This document shows positions 1 to 7,192 of a stretch of 10,203 nt of DNA, piece by piece. The notes below the pieces were generated by a model. The model was not told the origin of the DNA. It saw only the letters and a list, made by a program, of their open reading frames with translations, and did not search any database. Origin of the DNA: Cephalothrix spiralis (taxonomy: Eukaryota > Nemertea > Palaeonemertea > Archinemertea > Cephalotrichidae). The position numbers were made by a program, and so were the translations under genes. The stretch is from assembly GCA_032353305.1 (NCBI GenBank), contig JAUCNG010415689.1, positions 1-10,203 on the forward strand. Direction: 5' to 3'. How positions within the stretch are numbered: position 1 is the stretch's first letter; the number at the start of each line of letters is the position of its first letter.

Positions 1-411
1 AGAATTGAAACGTCGTAGACTGGTTATAGGAATTATAGACTGGTAATAAGAACCGACAGTACAATGTAACAGTCGTGACCAGACTTCAATTCATTTCAAT
101 GGTGTGCAACGAAAACCAAATTTATACATTGTAGGTTTGGGGAACGCTGATGTTCGGACTGGGAACCCCGTAGCTTTGTCCCTTTGTTCTGTGTCGAACG
201 GGTGCGAGAGGAATCTTATTTTCACCTATATGGTGTTTTTTTTTTTTTTTTTTTGAATATTATTTCGTAATTATTATGTATGCCATAAATAATTTTTATA
301 TGATTTTATAAGAAAGAAAAAAAAGGGAAATTCAAATTACAATTCGTTCAGTATATTATTATTAACCATAATGTCTACACTCGGGCTGCAGTGATATTAT
401 TTTTAACCATT
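1..411 (+). other. 5' leader region upstream of gag, rich in short upstream ORFs
   Basis: No long coding frame is present. The stretch contains an imperfect 20-bp-period tandem repeat at 15-32 and 35-52 (15 of 18 bases match, core TAGACTGGT), a run of 19 T at 236-254, and AT-rich sequence from 255 on. Short ATG-initiated frames lie at 64-69 (ATG directly followed by TAA), 99-134, 150-173, 230-256 (a poly-Phe peptide read through the T run), 276-311, 280-288 and 371-394. I found no convincing primer-binding site with the usual TGG start matching a familiar tRNA 3' end. The first part may therefore be the end of a 5' LTR or the leader just after it; the sequence does not decide. Confidence 0.6.
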
Positions 412-417
412 ATGTCT
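349..417 (+). repeat. Tandem duplication around the gag start codon
   Basis: Copy 1 (349-376) and copy 2 (389-417) share the pattern CAGT(G)ATATTATT, then W, TTAACCAT, W, ATGTCT, differing by two substitutions and one inserted base. Copy 1 carries the ATG of the last upstream ORF, and copy 2 carries the ATG that I take as the gag start. The duplication therefore gives two almost identical initiation contexts 41 bases apart. Confidence 0.85.
371..394 (+). CDS. Seven-codon upstream ORF (MSTLGLQ) just before gag
   Basis: ATG at 371-373 opens a frame of seven codons closed by TGA at 392-394, 17 bases before the gag ATG at 412. Its start lies in the first copy of the duplicated initiation context, so a scanning ribosome should recognise it about as well as the gag start. 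A role in limiting Gag translation or forcing reinitiation is inference; the peptide itself may have no function. Confidence 0.4.
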   Translation: MSTLGLQ

Positions 418-2346
418 GATAGTGACAGGGGGTCTTTGGGGTCGTCTCCAAGTCGTGCACCACAACCGTGGGCCATTAGTCGCCTGGCATATAATATAGC
501 TAGTAAATTTAAGACGGGTCAAAAAGGACAGGTGTCAAGGGACATCCAGAGGTTAGAATCTTTACCCCGGCATAATTTACCATTTGCTACCAGTACCTCG
601 GGCGATGTGATTGTCCCACACACGTCCATTAATGAGCTAGATATTCTAGAGAGGCCATGCCAGCTAGACCTCAGGTCACCCAAAGAGGCTAGCGATGTTT
701 CTAACAAAGTAGAGGGTCTGTCAGACTCAAGCCAGCAGATTATAGAGCCTAGTATAGACGTTGATAGGACTAGGCCTAAAATTTTTACTGTCACAAGCAT
801 GCCTAGGAGTAAGCCAGACCAGATAAGTACTGAGAGGTCGGACTTGAATAGTGATAGTATGGCTGATCTTTCGACAACTCTTCAACAACATGGTGATTTG
901 GACCATTCACAGGGTCTGTCCTATCCGAGCCCTATTATGAGACCGATAGCATCCTCCGGGGCAGTGTCGGGGGACTCCGGCTCTCATAACCCCAAATCCG
1001 GTAATTCAACGAATGTTACGGTATTGACCACCCCAACATCGCAGGTGGCCTCCATGAACCCACAATCAAAACAGACTGAGGGGGCGTTGGATTTGAAGGA
1101 GCAGGTTTTGGGCAAAGGAGTGGCTCCTATCGACAACGCTTCTTCACCTTCACCTTTGGAAACAATGATGGCTAGACTAATTGAGAAATTTGGGGTATCA
1201 GATAGGACTGTCGATGGTGAGTTGGCCAAGGCTATTAATGGGGTGCATAAGACCCCTATGGCAACGATAAGGTACGATGGTACTACCTCATTACGAATGT
1301 TTAGAATCCAATTCAAGGGCGTAGCTAAGAGCGCCAGTTGGTCACCTGAAGACAGGGTATCTCAACTTTTGGCAGCTTTGACGCCAAAGGTCTTAAAGGT
1401 CATAAGTATACCTCAGAATGATGAGGACTTGACAGAGGAAATAATTTGGGCCGATCTAGAAAGGCGGTATAAGGAAAAAGAGCAGTTTTCTACTTTACAT
1501 AAGTCGGTCTCGAAACGAAGACAGGAACCAGGCGAGACTTATGAGGAGCTCGCCCATGGTATTTTATCAGTGGTTAAGAAGATGTACCCGGCTAACCCAG
1601 CGGTACATGATATAACGGCGATCGAGTTCTTCCTCGAGGCAATCTCTGATGACTTCGTCAGAGATTGGTTATCTCAATTGACGGTCGGCAACCCAACTCA
1701 TTCCTTGGATAAAATAGTGGAAATGGCGAATGATGTGGCTCGAAATAAAACCACATCCTCTACAAAGAGGCCCAGGGTTCAGTTTGCAGAGCCAGAAAAA
1801 GGGGTCGATCTATATTATACGTCTGCTACGGGCAAACAAGCAGCCTTGCCACCTTATACGAACCCACGTGACTATGAGGCGGACCTACTTCGATTACAAC
1901 GAAAAATAGATCGGCTTGAGTCTACTGCGGTAACATGCAAGCCTTTGGCCCCGCCGCCTCAGAGAAATTCACGTGATTATGAGGCCGATATACTTCGATT
2001 ACAACAAAAGATTGATCACCTCGAGTCAAACATAAATAGCCAAAATAGACCTAATTATCAAAATAACTGGCGATCAACCTCTAATCGTCCATCGAGGGGA
2101 TACAACGATACACAATCTAGGGACCGGGGTCAAAATGACCGACAGCCTAGAGATAGGGGTTACAGTCGATCACCACCTGCAACTTCAGGGTATCGGCCGC
2201 CTAGCCCACATAGTCAACGCGAGGAACAGAAACGCGCAGTGATGGCCTCTGCCACCACCACTGCTTCCCCTGCTGCTGTTAAGACGGAGACTTCTTTAAA
2301 CTCGAAAGGACCGGCCACGGAGGGAGGTTTAGGTCCTCAAAAGTAA
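412..2346 (+). CDS. gag: Gag polyprotein (capsid-like, no zinc knuckle)
   Basis: Structural protein expected to assemble the virus-like particle and package element RNA. I chose ATG 412 (MSDSDRG) because the frame upstream to 391 opens only on GTG. This gives 644 residues. Residues 1 to about 280 are polar and low-complexity. Residues about 284-447 resemble a retrotransposon Gag/capsid core: an RYDGTTSLRMFRIQF segment, then helices with ERRYKEKEQF, GETYEELAHGI and an FLEAISDDFVRDWL block. Two copies of a 25-residue coiled-coil segment follow (from nucleotides 1849 and 1954). The tail, about 545-605, is rich in Arg, Gly, Ser and Asn (RDRG, SRGY). There is no CX2CX4HX4C motif and only two cysteines overall, so RNA binding probably falls to the Arg-rich tail. 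The gene ends in TAA, inside the overlap with the protease frame. Confidence 0.9.
   Translation: MSDSDRGSLGSSPSRAPQPWAISRLAYNIASKFKTGQKGQVSRDIQRLESLPRHNLPFATSTSGDVIVPHTSINELDILERPCQLDLRSPKEASDVSNKVEGLSDSSQQIIEPSIDVDRTRPKIFTVTSMPRSKPDQISTERSDLNSDSMADLSTTLQQHGDLDHSQGLSYPSPIMRPIASSGAVSGDSGSHNPKSGNSTNVTVLTTPTSQVASMNPQSKQTEGALDLKEQVLGKGVAPIDNASSPSPLETMMARLIEKFGVSDRTVDGELAKAINGVHKTPMATIRYDGTTSLRMFRIQFKGVAKSASWSPEDRVSQLLAALTPKVLKVISIPQNDEDLTEEIIWADLERRYKEKEQFSTLHKSVSKRRQEPGETYEELAHGILSVVKKMYPANPAVHDITAIEFFLEAISDDFVRDWLSQLTVGNPTHSLDKIVEMANDVARNKTTSSTKRPRVQFAEPEKGVDLYYTSATGKQAALPPYTNPRDYEADLLRLQRKIDRLESTAVTCKPLAPPPQRNSRDYEADILRLQQKIDHLESNINSQNRPNYQNNWRSTSNRPSRGYNDTQSRDRGQNDRQPRDRGYSRSPPATSGYRPPSPHSQREEQKRAVMASATTTASPAAVKTETSLNSKGPATEGGLGPQK
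1849..2028 (+). repeat. Intragenic duplication in gag (105-bp period, coiled-coil unit)
   Basis: Segments 1849-1923 and 1954-2028 encode related 25-residue stretches, both with RDYEAD and KID and ending in LES; 19 of 25 residues match. The 105-bp period is 35 codons, so the frame is kept. The spacing of Leu and Ile fits a short amphipathic helix or coiled coil placed between the capsid core and the Arg-rich tail. It is seen directly in the sequence; an oligomerisation role is inference. Confidence 0.85.
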
Positions 2347-2362
2347 TTCTACCGGCACCCTC
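2295..2362 (+). promoter_or_regulatory. Probable -1 ribosomal frameshift signal, gag to protease
   Basis: The heptamer T TTA AAC lies at 2295-2301 in the correct phase of the gag frame (codons TTA and AAC). This is the X XXY YYZ type used by coronaviruses and several retroviruses. The protease frame is exactly -1 relative to gag and is open from 2283, so a slip here enters it. After a 5-base spacer, AGGACC (2307-2312) can pair with GGTCCT (2332-2337). Within that 19-base loop, GAGGG (2320-2324) can pair with CCCTC (2358-2362), giving a possible H-type pseudoknot. The heptamer, phase and spacer are direct observations; the pseudoknot is a prediction by eye. Confidence 0.82.
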
Positions 2363-2990
2363 AAATTTAATTGTACAACCTGAGCCTGTGTTACCATTGC
2401 CTACTGTGCGTCCGTTGCTAGGAAACGTGTCTATATCAACCATTGGGTCAATTTTTGGTCAAAGGATTAATTTTGTAGTTGACTCGGGCGCGAGTCAAAG
2501 TGTGTTAAATAAACGAACTTTCGATGCCCTGCCTGATTTTGTCAGACAGAGCATCGGAATTGTTGATAAGCAAGCGCATAGTGTTACGGGAGAAATTATT
2601 AATTTTAAAGGGGAGCTATTTGTCCCGGTTCGCCTTGATAGCTATCTTTACGACATTCACTTCATGATTTTTGATAACCCCGAGGCCCCGAACCTTTTGG
2701 GCATGGAATTCTTGAACACTTACAAGGCAGATATTTGCCATGCTCTAGAGGGGCCAGGGATAAATTTAGAATTTCGGAACGGAGAGGTAATTCCATTGAC
2801 GGTTGATAAAACTGCGCCAGAACGATCAGTAAGATTTATACGATTAGATAGGTCGATAAGATTGCAGCCTGGGTGTACTCAAATGGTCCCTGTTAGATTG
2901 GACTCTCTTTCTAAGGAGTCACGTGTGGCATTAATTGAGACTGATCCGGATATCTCAAACAAACTGAAATACTGTCGCCCCATGGGGTAA
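2301..2990 (+). CDS. pro: Aspartic protease (retropepsin), made as a Gag-Pro frameshift product
   Basis: Cleaves the Gag and Pol polyproteins during particle maturation and acts as a homodimer in this family. The frame is in -1 relation to gag, and translation probably enters it by slippage at the heptamer ending at 2301, so no start codon of its own is needed; a GTG at 2388 only looks like a start. The active-site motif VDSGAS is at about 2478-2495, preceded by the hydrophobic strand RINFV. The second conserved block, LLGMEFL, lies near 2694-2714. A C-terminal segment of about 90 residues leads towards the RT. The frame ends in TAA at 2988-2990, directly after a run of four G. The link between its C-terminus and pol is a second -1 change of frame. 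Confidence 0.88.
   Translation, partial: LERTGHGGRFRSSKVILPAPSNLIVQPEPVLPLPTVRPLLGNVSISTIGSIFGQRINFVVDSGASQSVLNKRTFDALPDFVRQSIGIVDKQAHSVTGEIINFKGELFVPVRLDSYLYDIHFMIFDNPEAPNLLGMEFLNTYKADICHALEGPGINLEFRNGEVIPLTVDKTAPERSVRFIRLDRSIRLQPGCTQMVPVRLDSLSKESRVALIETDPDISNKLKYCRPMG
2945..2990 (+). promoter_or_regulatory. Overlap of protease and pol frames; second -1 frame change
   Basis: The pol frame is open from 2945, after a TGA at 2942-2944, and is -1 relative to protease, which stops at 2988-2990. No canonical X XXY YYZ heptamer lies in the overlap. The best candidate is the GGGG run at 2984-2987 immediately before the protease TAA, where a P-site glycyl-tRNA could slip back one base and keep pairing. 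The run sits inside the palindrome CCCCATGGGG (2978-2987). A one-base difference in run length here (mutation or sequencing error) would equally explain the frame change. Reinitiation at ATG 3026 is a third option. Confidence 0.45.
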
Positions 2991-3025
2991 TCGATTCTTC
3001 AAAACGTAAATGGGGTATTGAACTA

Positions 3026-6000
3026 ATGTACTTAGGCGAACGTGCTAGATCATTTAAAAAGGGCCATGTAGTAGCTGTGAGTAGAGATATTAAAGATGAA
3101 CAGCTGATCCAGTACGAGAAGTCAGATAAGGGGCCTATCGAAAGTGAAGAGGTTGGTAGGATGCCTACTATGGATAATTCTGTGGTCAATTCAGAGGTCA
3201 AAACAGAAGTTAGTACTGAAAGCTTAGGGTCCGAGAATAAAGAGTCATTAGAAAGTAAGATGCCCGAGCATCTAAGAAATTTATTTCGGCGTAGCAATGC
3301 GAAATTGTCTGTTGGTCAGAGCAGGGTACTAGCCGATTTGCTGACCGAGTATGCGAGCACATTCTCCAGGGATTCATCTGACCTGGGGTTCAATAATGAC
3401 ATCCCTCATGAGATCGATACGGGGCTAAATGCGCCAGTAAAACAAGCGCGGCGTAAAATGTCTATGGAAAAAAAGGACATCTTAACAGCGGAGGTTATAA
3501 AAATGAAGGAGCAGGGTTTAATTAGGGATAGTTTTTCACCCTGGGGCTCAAATACATTAGTGGTACGTAAGAAAACGGGGGAACCAAGAATTTGTATTGA
3601 TTACAGGGGTCTTAATCAGGTCACAACTCCCACTGCGTATCAAATCGGTAATATAGATGAATCGTTAGACTGTCTGGCGGGGGCAAATTTCTTGTCATCC
3701 TTAGATTTGACAAGCGGTTATTATCAACAAGGTTTACTAGAGGAATCTAAATGTAAGAGCGCTTTCTACACCCCCCTGGGCCTCATGGAATTCAATGTCC
3801 TACCCTTTGGGTTGTGTAACGCACCGAGTAGTTTTACTAGAATGATAACACAACAAATGCGGGGACTCACTATGCACCAACTGTTGATTTATCTCGATGA
3901 CCTGCTTAGCTTCGCTAAGACCTTTGAGGAGGCCATTGATCGGCTACGCGAGGTATTTCGCCGGCTACGCCAGGCCAATCTAAAGCTGAAACCAAAGAAA
4001 TGTAGTTTATTGCAACCGGAGGTCGAATTTTTAGGGTATATCGCGTCAAAGGACGGTCTAAAGAGCGATCCGCGTAAAGTCGAAATGATTCAAGCATGGG
4101 TTAGGCCAACCTCGATTACCGAGATGCGCTCGTTCTTGGGTTTCGCGCAATTTCTGCGACGGTTTGTACGTGGGTTCTCGTCAATCGCGAAACCGCTGCA
4201 CGAAGTAACGTCAGCGAAGGTTTTTTTTTGGAATTCAGAGACCGAACTTGCGTTTCTGAATCTTAAGGAGGCTTTAAGCTCCCCTCCCGTGTTATCATTT
4301 CCCACCCAGGACGATCCTTACATATTAGACTGTGACGCTAGCGCCTTTGGTTTGGGTGGTATATTGATCCAGGTGCAACAGGGCGTAGAGAGAGTCATAG
4401 CATATCATTCAAAATGTCTAGATAAAGTAGATCGGCGCATGTGTGTTACTATGCGGGAGCTGTTAGCTGTAGTCGATACTCTGCGACAGTTTAGACACTA
4501 TCTGTATAATCCATTCACTATCCGAGTAGATCATTCAAGCTTGCGCTGGCTGATGAACTTCAAAAATTTGACCGGCAAACTCGCCCGATGGCTCGAGTTT
4601 ATAGGCGGTTTCCCGAAATGTGCAATCGTGTACCGCCCAGGTGCTAAACATGTCTTGCCCGACCTTGCTAGTAGGAGGCCGTGCAAAGGATGTAAACATT
4701 GCGATAGGGTAGAACAAAAACACGATTGGGTAAAGGACGCGTCGACCCAATGCGATTTAGGGGATCCTTTACCGACAGACCAAAATCTGGATAGTACTTG
4801 TCCTAAAGTCCTGGCGGTAACACTTTCGGAAGAAAACCCCCCTACTTCAGAGCTTCAACCTATTTTAGATCGAATGCACACCATAGACTGGCCTGAGTCC
4901 CCGGAAGATAAAATTAAGGCTCAAGGTCAAGATAAGACATTGAAATGGGTAATAGGTCACCTAAGGCGGTCAAAGAAAAAGCCTCAGTTTGAAGATTATT
5001 CAGGAGAGGGCGAAGAGAAGAGAATAATCGTCACGAATTGGAATAGGCTATATCTAGACGGGGGTATTTTATATCATGAATGGGTAACAAATACTGGCAA
5101 CATTATCCCTCAATTCGTAGTTCCGAGCCACCTTCGAGTCGCGTTAATCACTCAAATGCATTCTGACCTATTAGCGGGGCATTTAGCACTAGATAAGACT
5201 TATAATAGACTTATAACAAGGTTTTGTTTCCCAAAAATGAAACCTCAAATAGCAGCATTCATACAAAAATGCGATCCATGCCTTTTCCGTAATCGACCTC
5301 ACCAGTATCCCAGGGGACCGGCTAGGAAAGCGGACATGGGTCTTCCAGGGGAACGCCTTGATTTTGATTTGGTTGGCCCAGTTCCAACGAGCTTTTTGGG
5401 GAACAAGTGGATATTCACAGTGACGGACAAGTTCACGAAATGGACCGAGTTTTACCCGCTGCCCGACGCCGAAAGCGAAACTTTAGTGGCAGCCTTGGTA
5501 CAAAATTTCTTTTCAAGATTTGGCTGCTATAGCGAACTGTTGAGCGATCAAGGAAAAAATGTCGATGGCGATCTTATGCATGAGCTGTCAGCTCTTTTGG
5601 GGTCTTTTAAAGCGAGAACTGTAGCCTATAACCCCAAATCAAATGGCCAGTGTGAAAATAAAAATGGCACTATCGCGAATATGGTGGCGAAATTTACCCG
5701 TGAGAACGTCGGAAGTTGGGATACTTTGTTGCCTCTTTTGTCGCTTAGCCTAAACACCGCGGTAAATTCAACTACTAAGGTAACCCCTTGCAAATTGATG
5801 CTAGGCCGAGAACTCCGTTTGCCTATCGACCTAGCACATGGCAAATTTCCTGGCGAAAAACGCATGTCGCACTTGGAGTACATAAATGAACTCCAAGAAA
5901 ATATGAACCAGGTGTATAAGTTTGCCAGGGAGAATATTGCCACACATTCTGCCAACCATAAAAGACGCTGGAATGCGCGATGTACGTCGGGTTCATATCA

Positions 6001-6475
6001 AGTAGGGGATTATGTTATGCTACGCCGATATGCATTCGGGGAAGGTCCGAAAAAGTTCAAGAGCAAATGGACAGGGGTCCATAAGGTTATTAGGGTGGTC
6101 AACGACGTACTCTACCAAATTCAAGTGGCGGAAAAAGGAGCGTATAAATATAAGGTCGTTCATTTCGATAGGTTAAAACCTTACACTGGGGACAACATTC
6201 CAACATGGCTAAAAGATAGTGCTTTGGAAGCGAAAGTGGTTCAGAGCTCGACACCGGATTCTTCCTCTCATAACGGAGACACTCGCTCTAATAGTCTAGC
6301 AGGCTCACGGGACCAGACACAAATTGACCCGGATCAGTCTCAAGTAGGCCAAGATATAAGGGATTCCCCAAACTTTACCCATGATGATGAGGTTCAAGAG
6401 ACCTCGCCTCCGCCACGGAGAGTAGGTCGATACGGTCGAACCATACGTAGACCGGCTCGATTCACTGACGCTTGA
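3026..6475 (+). CDS. pol: Pol polyprotein: reverse transcriptase, RNase H, integrase
   Basis: Copies element RNA into DNA and inserts it into the host genome. Numbering is from ATG 3026 (1149 residues); the frame is open from 2945 and may be entered by frameshift. RT: catalytic Asp 227 (SSLDLTSGYYQQ), LPFGLCNAPSSF at 259-270, YLDD at 289-292, then the FLGY and RSFLGFAQFLRRF connection motifs. RNase H: Asp437 (DASAFGLGG), Glu478 (RELLAVV), Asp502 (RVDHSSL). A Cys-rich motif (PCKGCKHC) follows. Integrase: zinc ligands His712, His719, Cys749, Cys752; catalytic Asp781, Asp841 and Glu877, with exactly 35 residues between the last two. The C-terminal region has a GPY/F-like module near 1011-1055 (WTGVHKVIRVV, VHFDRLKPY) and a basic Arg-rich end. 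No chromodomain is seen. All catalytic positions are intact. Confidence 0.97.
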   Translation: MYLGERARSFKKGHVVAVSRDIKDEQLIQYEKSDKGPIESEEVGRMPTMDNSVVNSEVKTEVSTESLGSENKESLESKMPEHLRNLFRRSNAKLSVGQSRVLADLLTEYASTFSRDSSDLGFNNDIPHEIDTGLNAPVKQARRKMSMEKKDILTAEVIKMKEQGLIRDSFSPWGSNTLVVRKKTGEPRICIDYRGLNQVTTPTAYQIGNIDESLDCLAGANFLSSLDLTSGYYQQGLLEESKCKSAFYTPLGLMEFNVLPFGLCNAPSSFTRMITQQMRGLTMHQLLIYLDDLLSFAKTFEEAIDRLREVFRRLRQANLKLKPKKCSLLQPEVEFLGYIASKDGLKSDPRKVEMIQAWVRPTSITEMRSFLGFAQFLRRFVRGFSSIAKPLHEVTSAKVFFWNSETELAFLNLKEALSSPPVLSFPTQDDPYILDCDASAFGLGGILIQVQQGVERVIAYHSKCLDKVDRRMCVTMRELLAVVDTLRQFRHYLYNPFTIRVDHSSLRWLMNFKNLTGKLARWLEFIGGFPKCAIVYRPGAKHVLPDLASRRPCKGCKHCDRVEQKHDWVKDASTQCDLGDPLPTDQNLDSTCPKVLAVTLSEENPPTSELQPILDRMHTIDWPESPEDKIKAQGQDKTLKWVIGHLRRSKKKPQFEDYSGEGEEKRIIVTNWNRLYLDGGILYHEWVTNTGNIIPQFVVPSHLRVALITQMHSDLLAGHLALDKTYNRLITRFCFPKMKPQIAAFIQKCDPCLFRNRPHQYPRGPARKADMGLPGERLDFDLVGPVPTSFLGNKWIFTVTDKFTKWTEFYPLPDAESETLVAALVQNFFSRFGCYSELLSDQGKNVDGDLMHELSALLGSFKARTVAYNPKSNGQCENKNGTIANMVAKFTRENVGSWDTLLPLLSLSLNTAVNSTTKVTPCKLMLGRELRLPIDLAHGKFPGEKRMSHLEYINELQENMNQVYKFARENIATHSANHKRRWNARCTSGSYQVGDYVMLRRYAFGEGPKKFKSKWTGVHKVIRVVNDVLYQIQVAEKGAYKYKVVHFDRLKPYTGDNIPTWLKDSALEAKVVQSSTPDSSSHNGDTRSNSLAGSRDQTQIDPDQSQVGQDIRDSPNFTHDDEVQETSPPPRRVGRYGRTIRRPARFTDA

Positions 6476-6712
6476 TAACTGGGGGCCCAGAAGATTGGTG
6501 ATCTTAGCGAAATTAATGAACCTGTGGATAGTATTGTTTATTCTGTCGCATGTAATGGATACCAATTTACTAAACCAATTTTGAACTGCCTAATGATAAG
6601 ATCTTAGTTTCTTTCTCTTCGTAAAACACGAGGAGAGGTGTATACCTTTATATTCTAAAAAAAAAAAATTTTTTAGCGATCCTACTGTTTATGAACAGTG
6701 CAATCTCACAAG

Positions 6713-6875
6713 TTTGGTCAATTTCGATCGCGCAGTACTACGTAATGGGTTTCGCAATCTGTCTCACGGTCGGTGAAAGCTGGGTTTTATTTATTTATAC
6801 TGATCAACAGCTCGCGTTGGTTTGCTGGTCGCGAAAGTGTGAAAGGCACTATGATTTGGTCAATTCAGATCGCGC
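6713..6875 (+). repeat. Two 21-bp direct repeats, 142 bp apart
   Basis: Copies at 6713-6733 and 6855-6875 share TTTGGTCAATT, then two differing bases, then GATCGCGC (19 of 21 identical). The distance is not a multiple of three, which argues against a coding repeat. The CG-rich end and spacing would suit paired protein-binding sites, but that is inference. Confidence 0.75.
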
Positions 6876-6878
6876 TAG

Positions 6879-6894
6879 ACTGGACCAGTCCAGT
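6879..6894. repeat. Perfect 16-bp dyad with 2-base centre
   Basis: ACTGGAC (6879-6885) and GTCCAGT (6888-6894) are perfect inverted copies around CA. A two-base loop is too tight for a good RNA hairpin, so a dimeric protein-binding site on DNA is more likely if it is functional. It begins three bases after the second 21-bp repeat. Confidence 0.6.
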
Positions 6895-7137
6895 TGAATG
6901 TTCGCGAGGCAGTTATTTTGTGCGTAACTAGCATATTAATGGTGAGCATGGTAATAATCTTAGTTCTCTGGATGGGTACGAAGGCCCTAGTAAAGGTCGT
7001 GTCTGTTTGACAAAAGGGATTTGCCGACTACTAATTACAAGGTTTTGGGTTAAGAATATATTCCTTTTAAAATTAATTGGGTTACACAAATATGGATTAA
7101 TGACGATCACCAATCTAAATGGCCCCTTGTTTCATGA

Positions 7138-7166
7138 AGCCTGATGGTTCACGTTGGAACCAGGCT
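7138..7166 (+). other. Hairpin just upstream of the ORF4 splice acceptor
   Basis: TGGTTC (7145-7150) pairs with GAACCA (7157-7162), and AGCC (7138-7141) with GGCT (7163-7166), leaving a 3-base bulge and a 6-base loop. Its 3' foot runs into the CTGAT branch-point candidate at 7165-7169, so the fold could affect acceptor use. Found by eye, not by an energy calculation. Confidence 0.5.
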
Positions 7167-7192
7167 GATATTATGTTAATCTGGTTTTTCAG
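7165..7192 (+). promoter_or_regulatory. Candidate 3' splice site directly before ORF4
   Basis: CTGAT at 7165-7169 matches the CTRAY branch-point consensus, with the branch A at 7168, 24 bases before the acceptor AG. A T-rich tract ending in GGTTTTTCAG runs to 7192. The next base is the A of the ORF4 ATG. No other AG lies between branch point and acceptor. This is good evidence for a real acceptor, though usage is not shown. Confidence 0.65.

Larger units (their letters stand above)
6476..7192 (+). other. Non-coding region between pol and ORF4
   Basis: No supported gene is seen in 717 bases. It contains a short A12T6 tract (6656-6675), two copies of a 21-bp repeat, a 16-bp dyad, a donor-like ATG|GTGAGC at 6942, and a hairpin plus branch point and acceptor just before ORF4. 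A frame of 68 codons at 6691-6897 exists but is weak. The region probably acts as intron or untranslated sequence for the accessory genes (inference). Confidence 0.6.

Noticed and set aside
39-111. Primer-binding site at TGG triplets (near 41 or 100)
   Set aside because: Sequence after TGG does not match the 3' end complement of any common tRNA beyond a few bases, and no CA-ending LTR precedes it clearly.
391-411. GTG-initiated extension of gag upstream of ATG 412
   Set aside because: A GTG start is unlikely in an animal messenger, and the ATG at 412 lies in the duplicated initiation context.
6691-6897. 68-codon ORF with a hydrophobic middle, possible small membrane protein
   Set aside because: It spans two direct repeats that are out of phase with each other (142 bp apart) and shows no protein-level pattern; more likely a chance frame in regulatory sequence.
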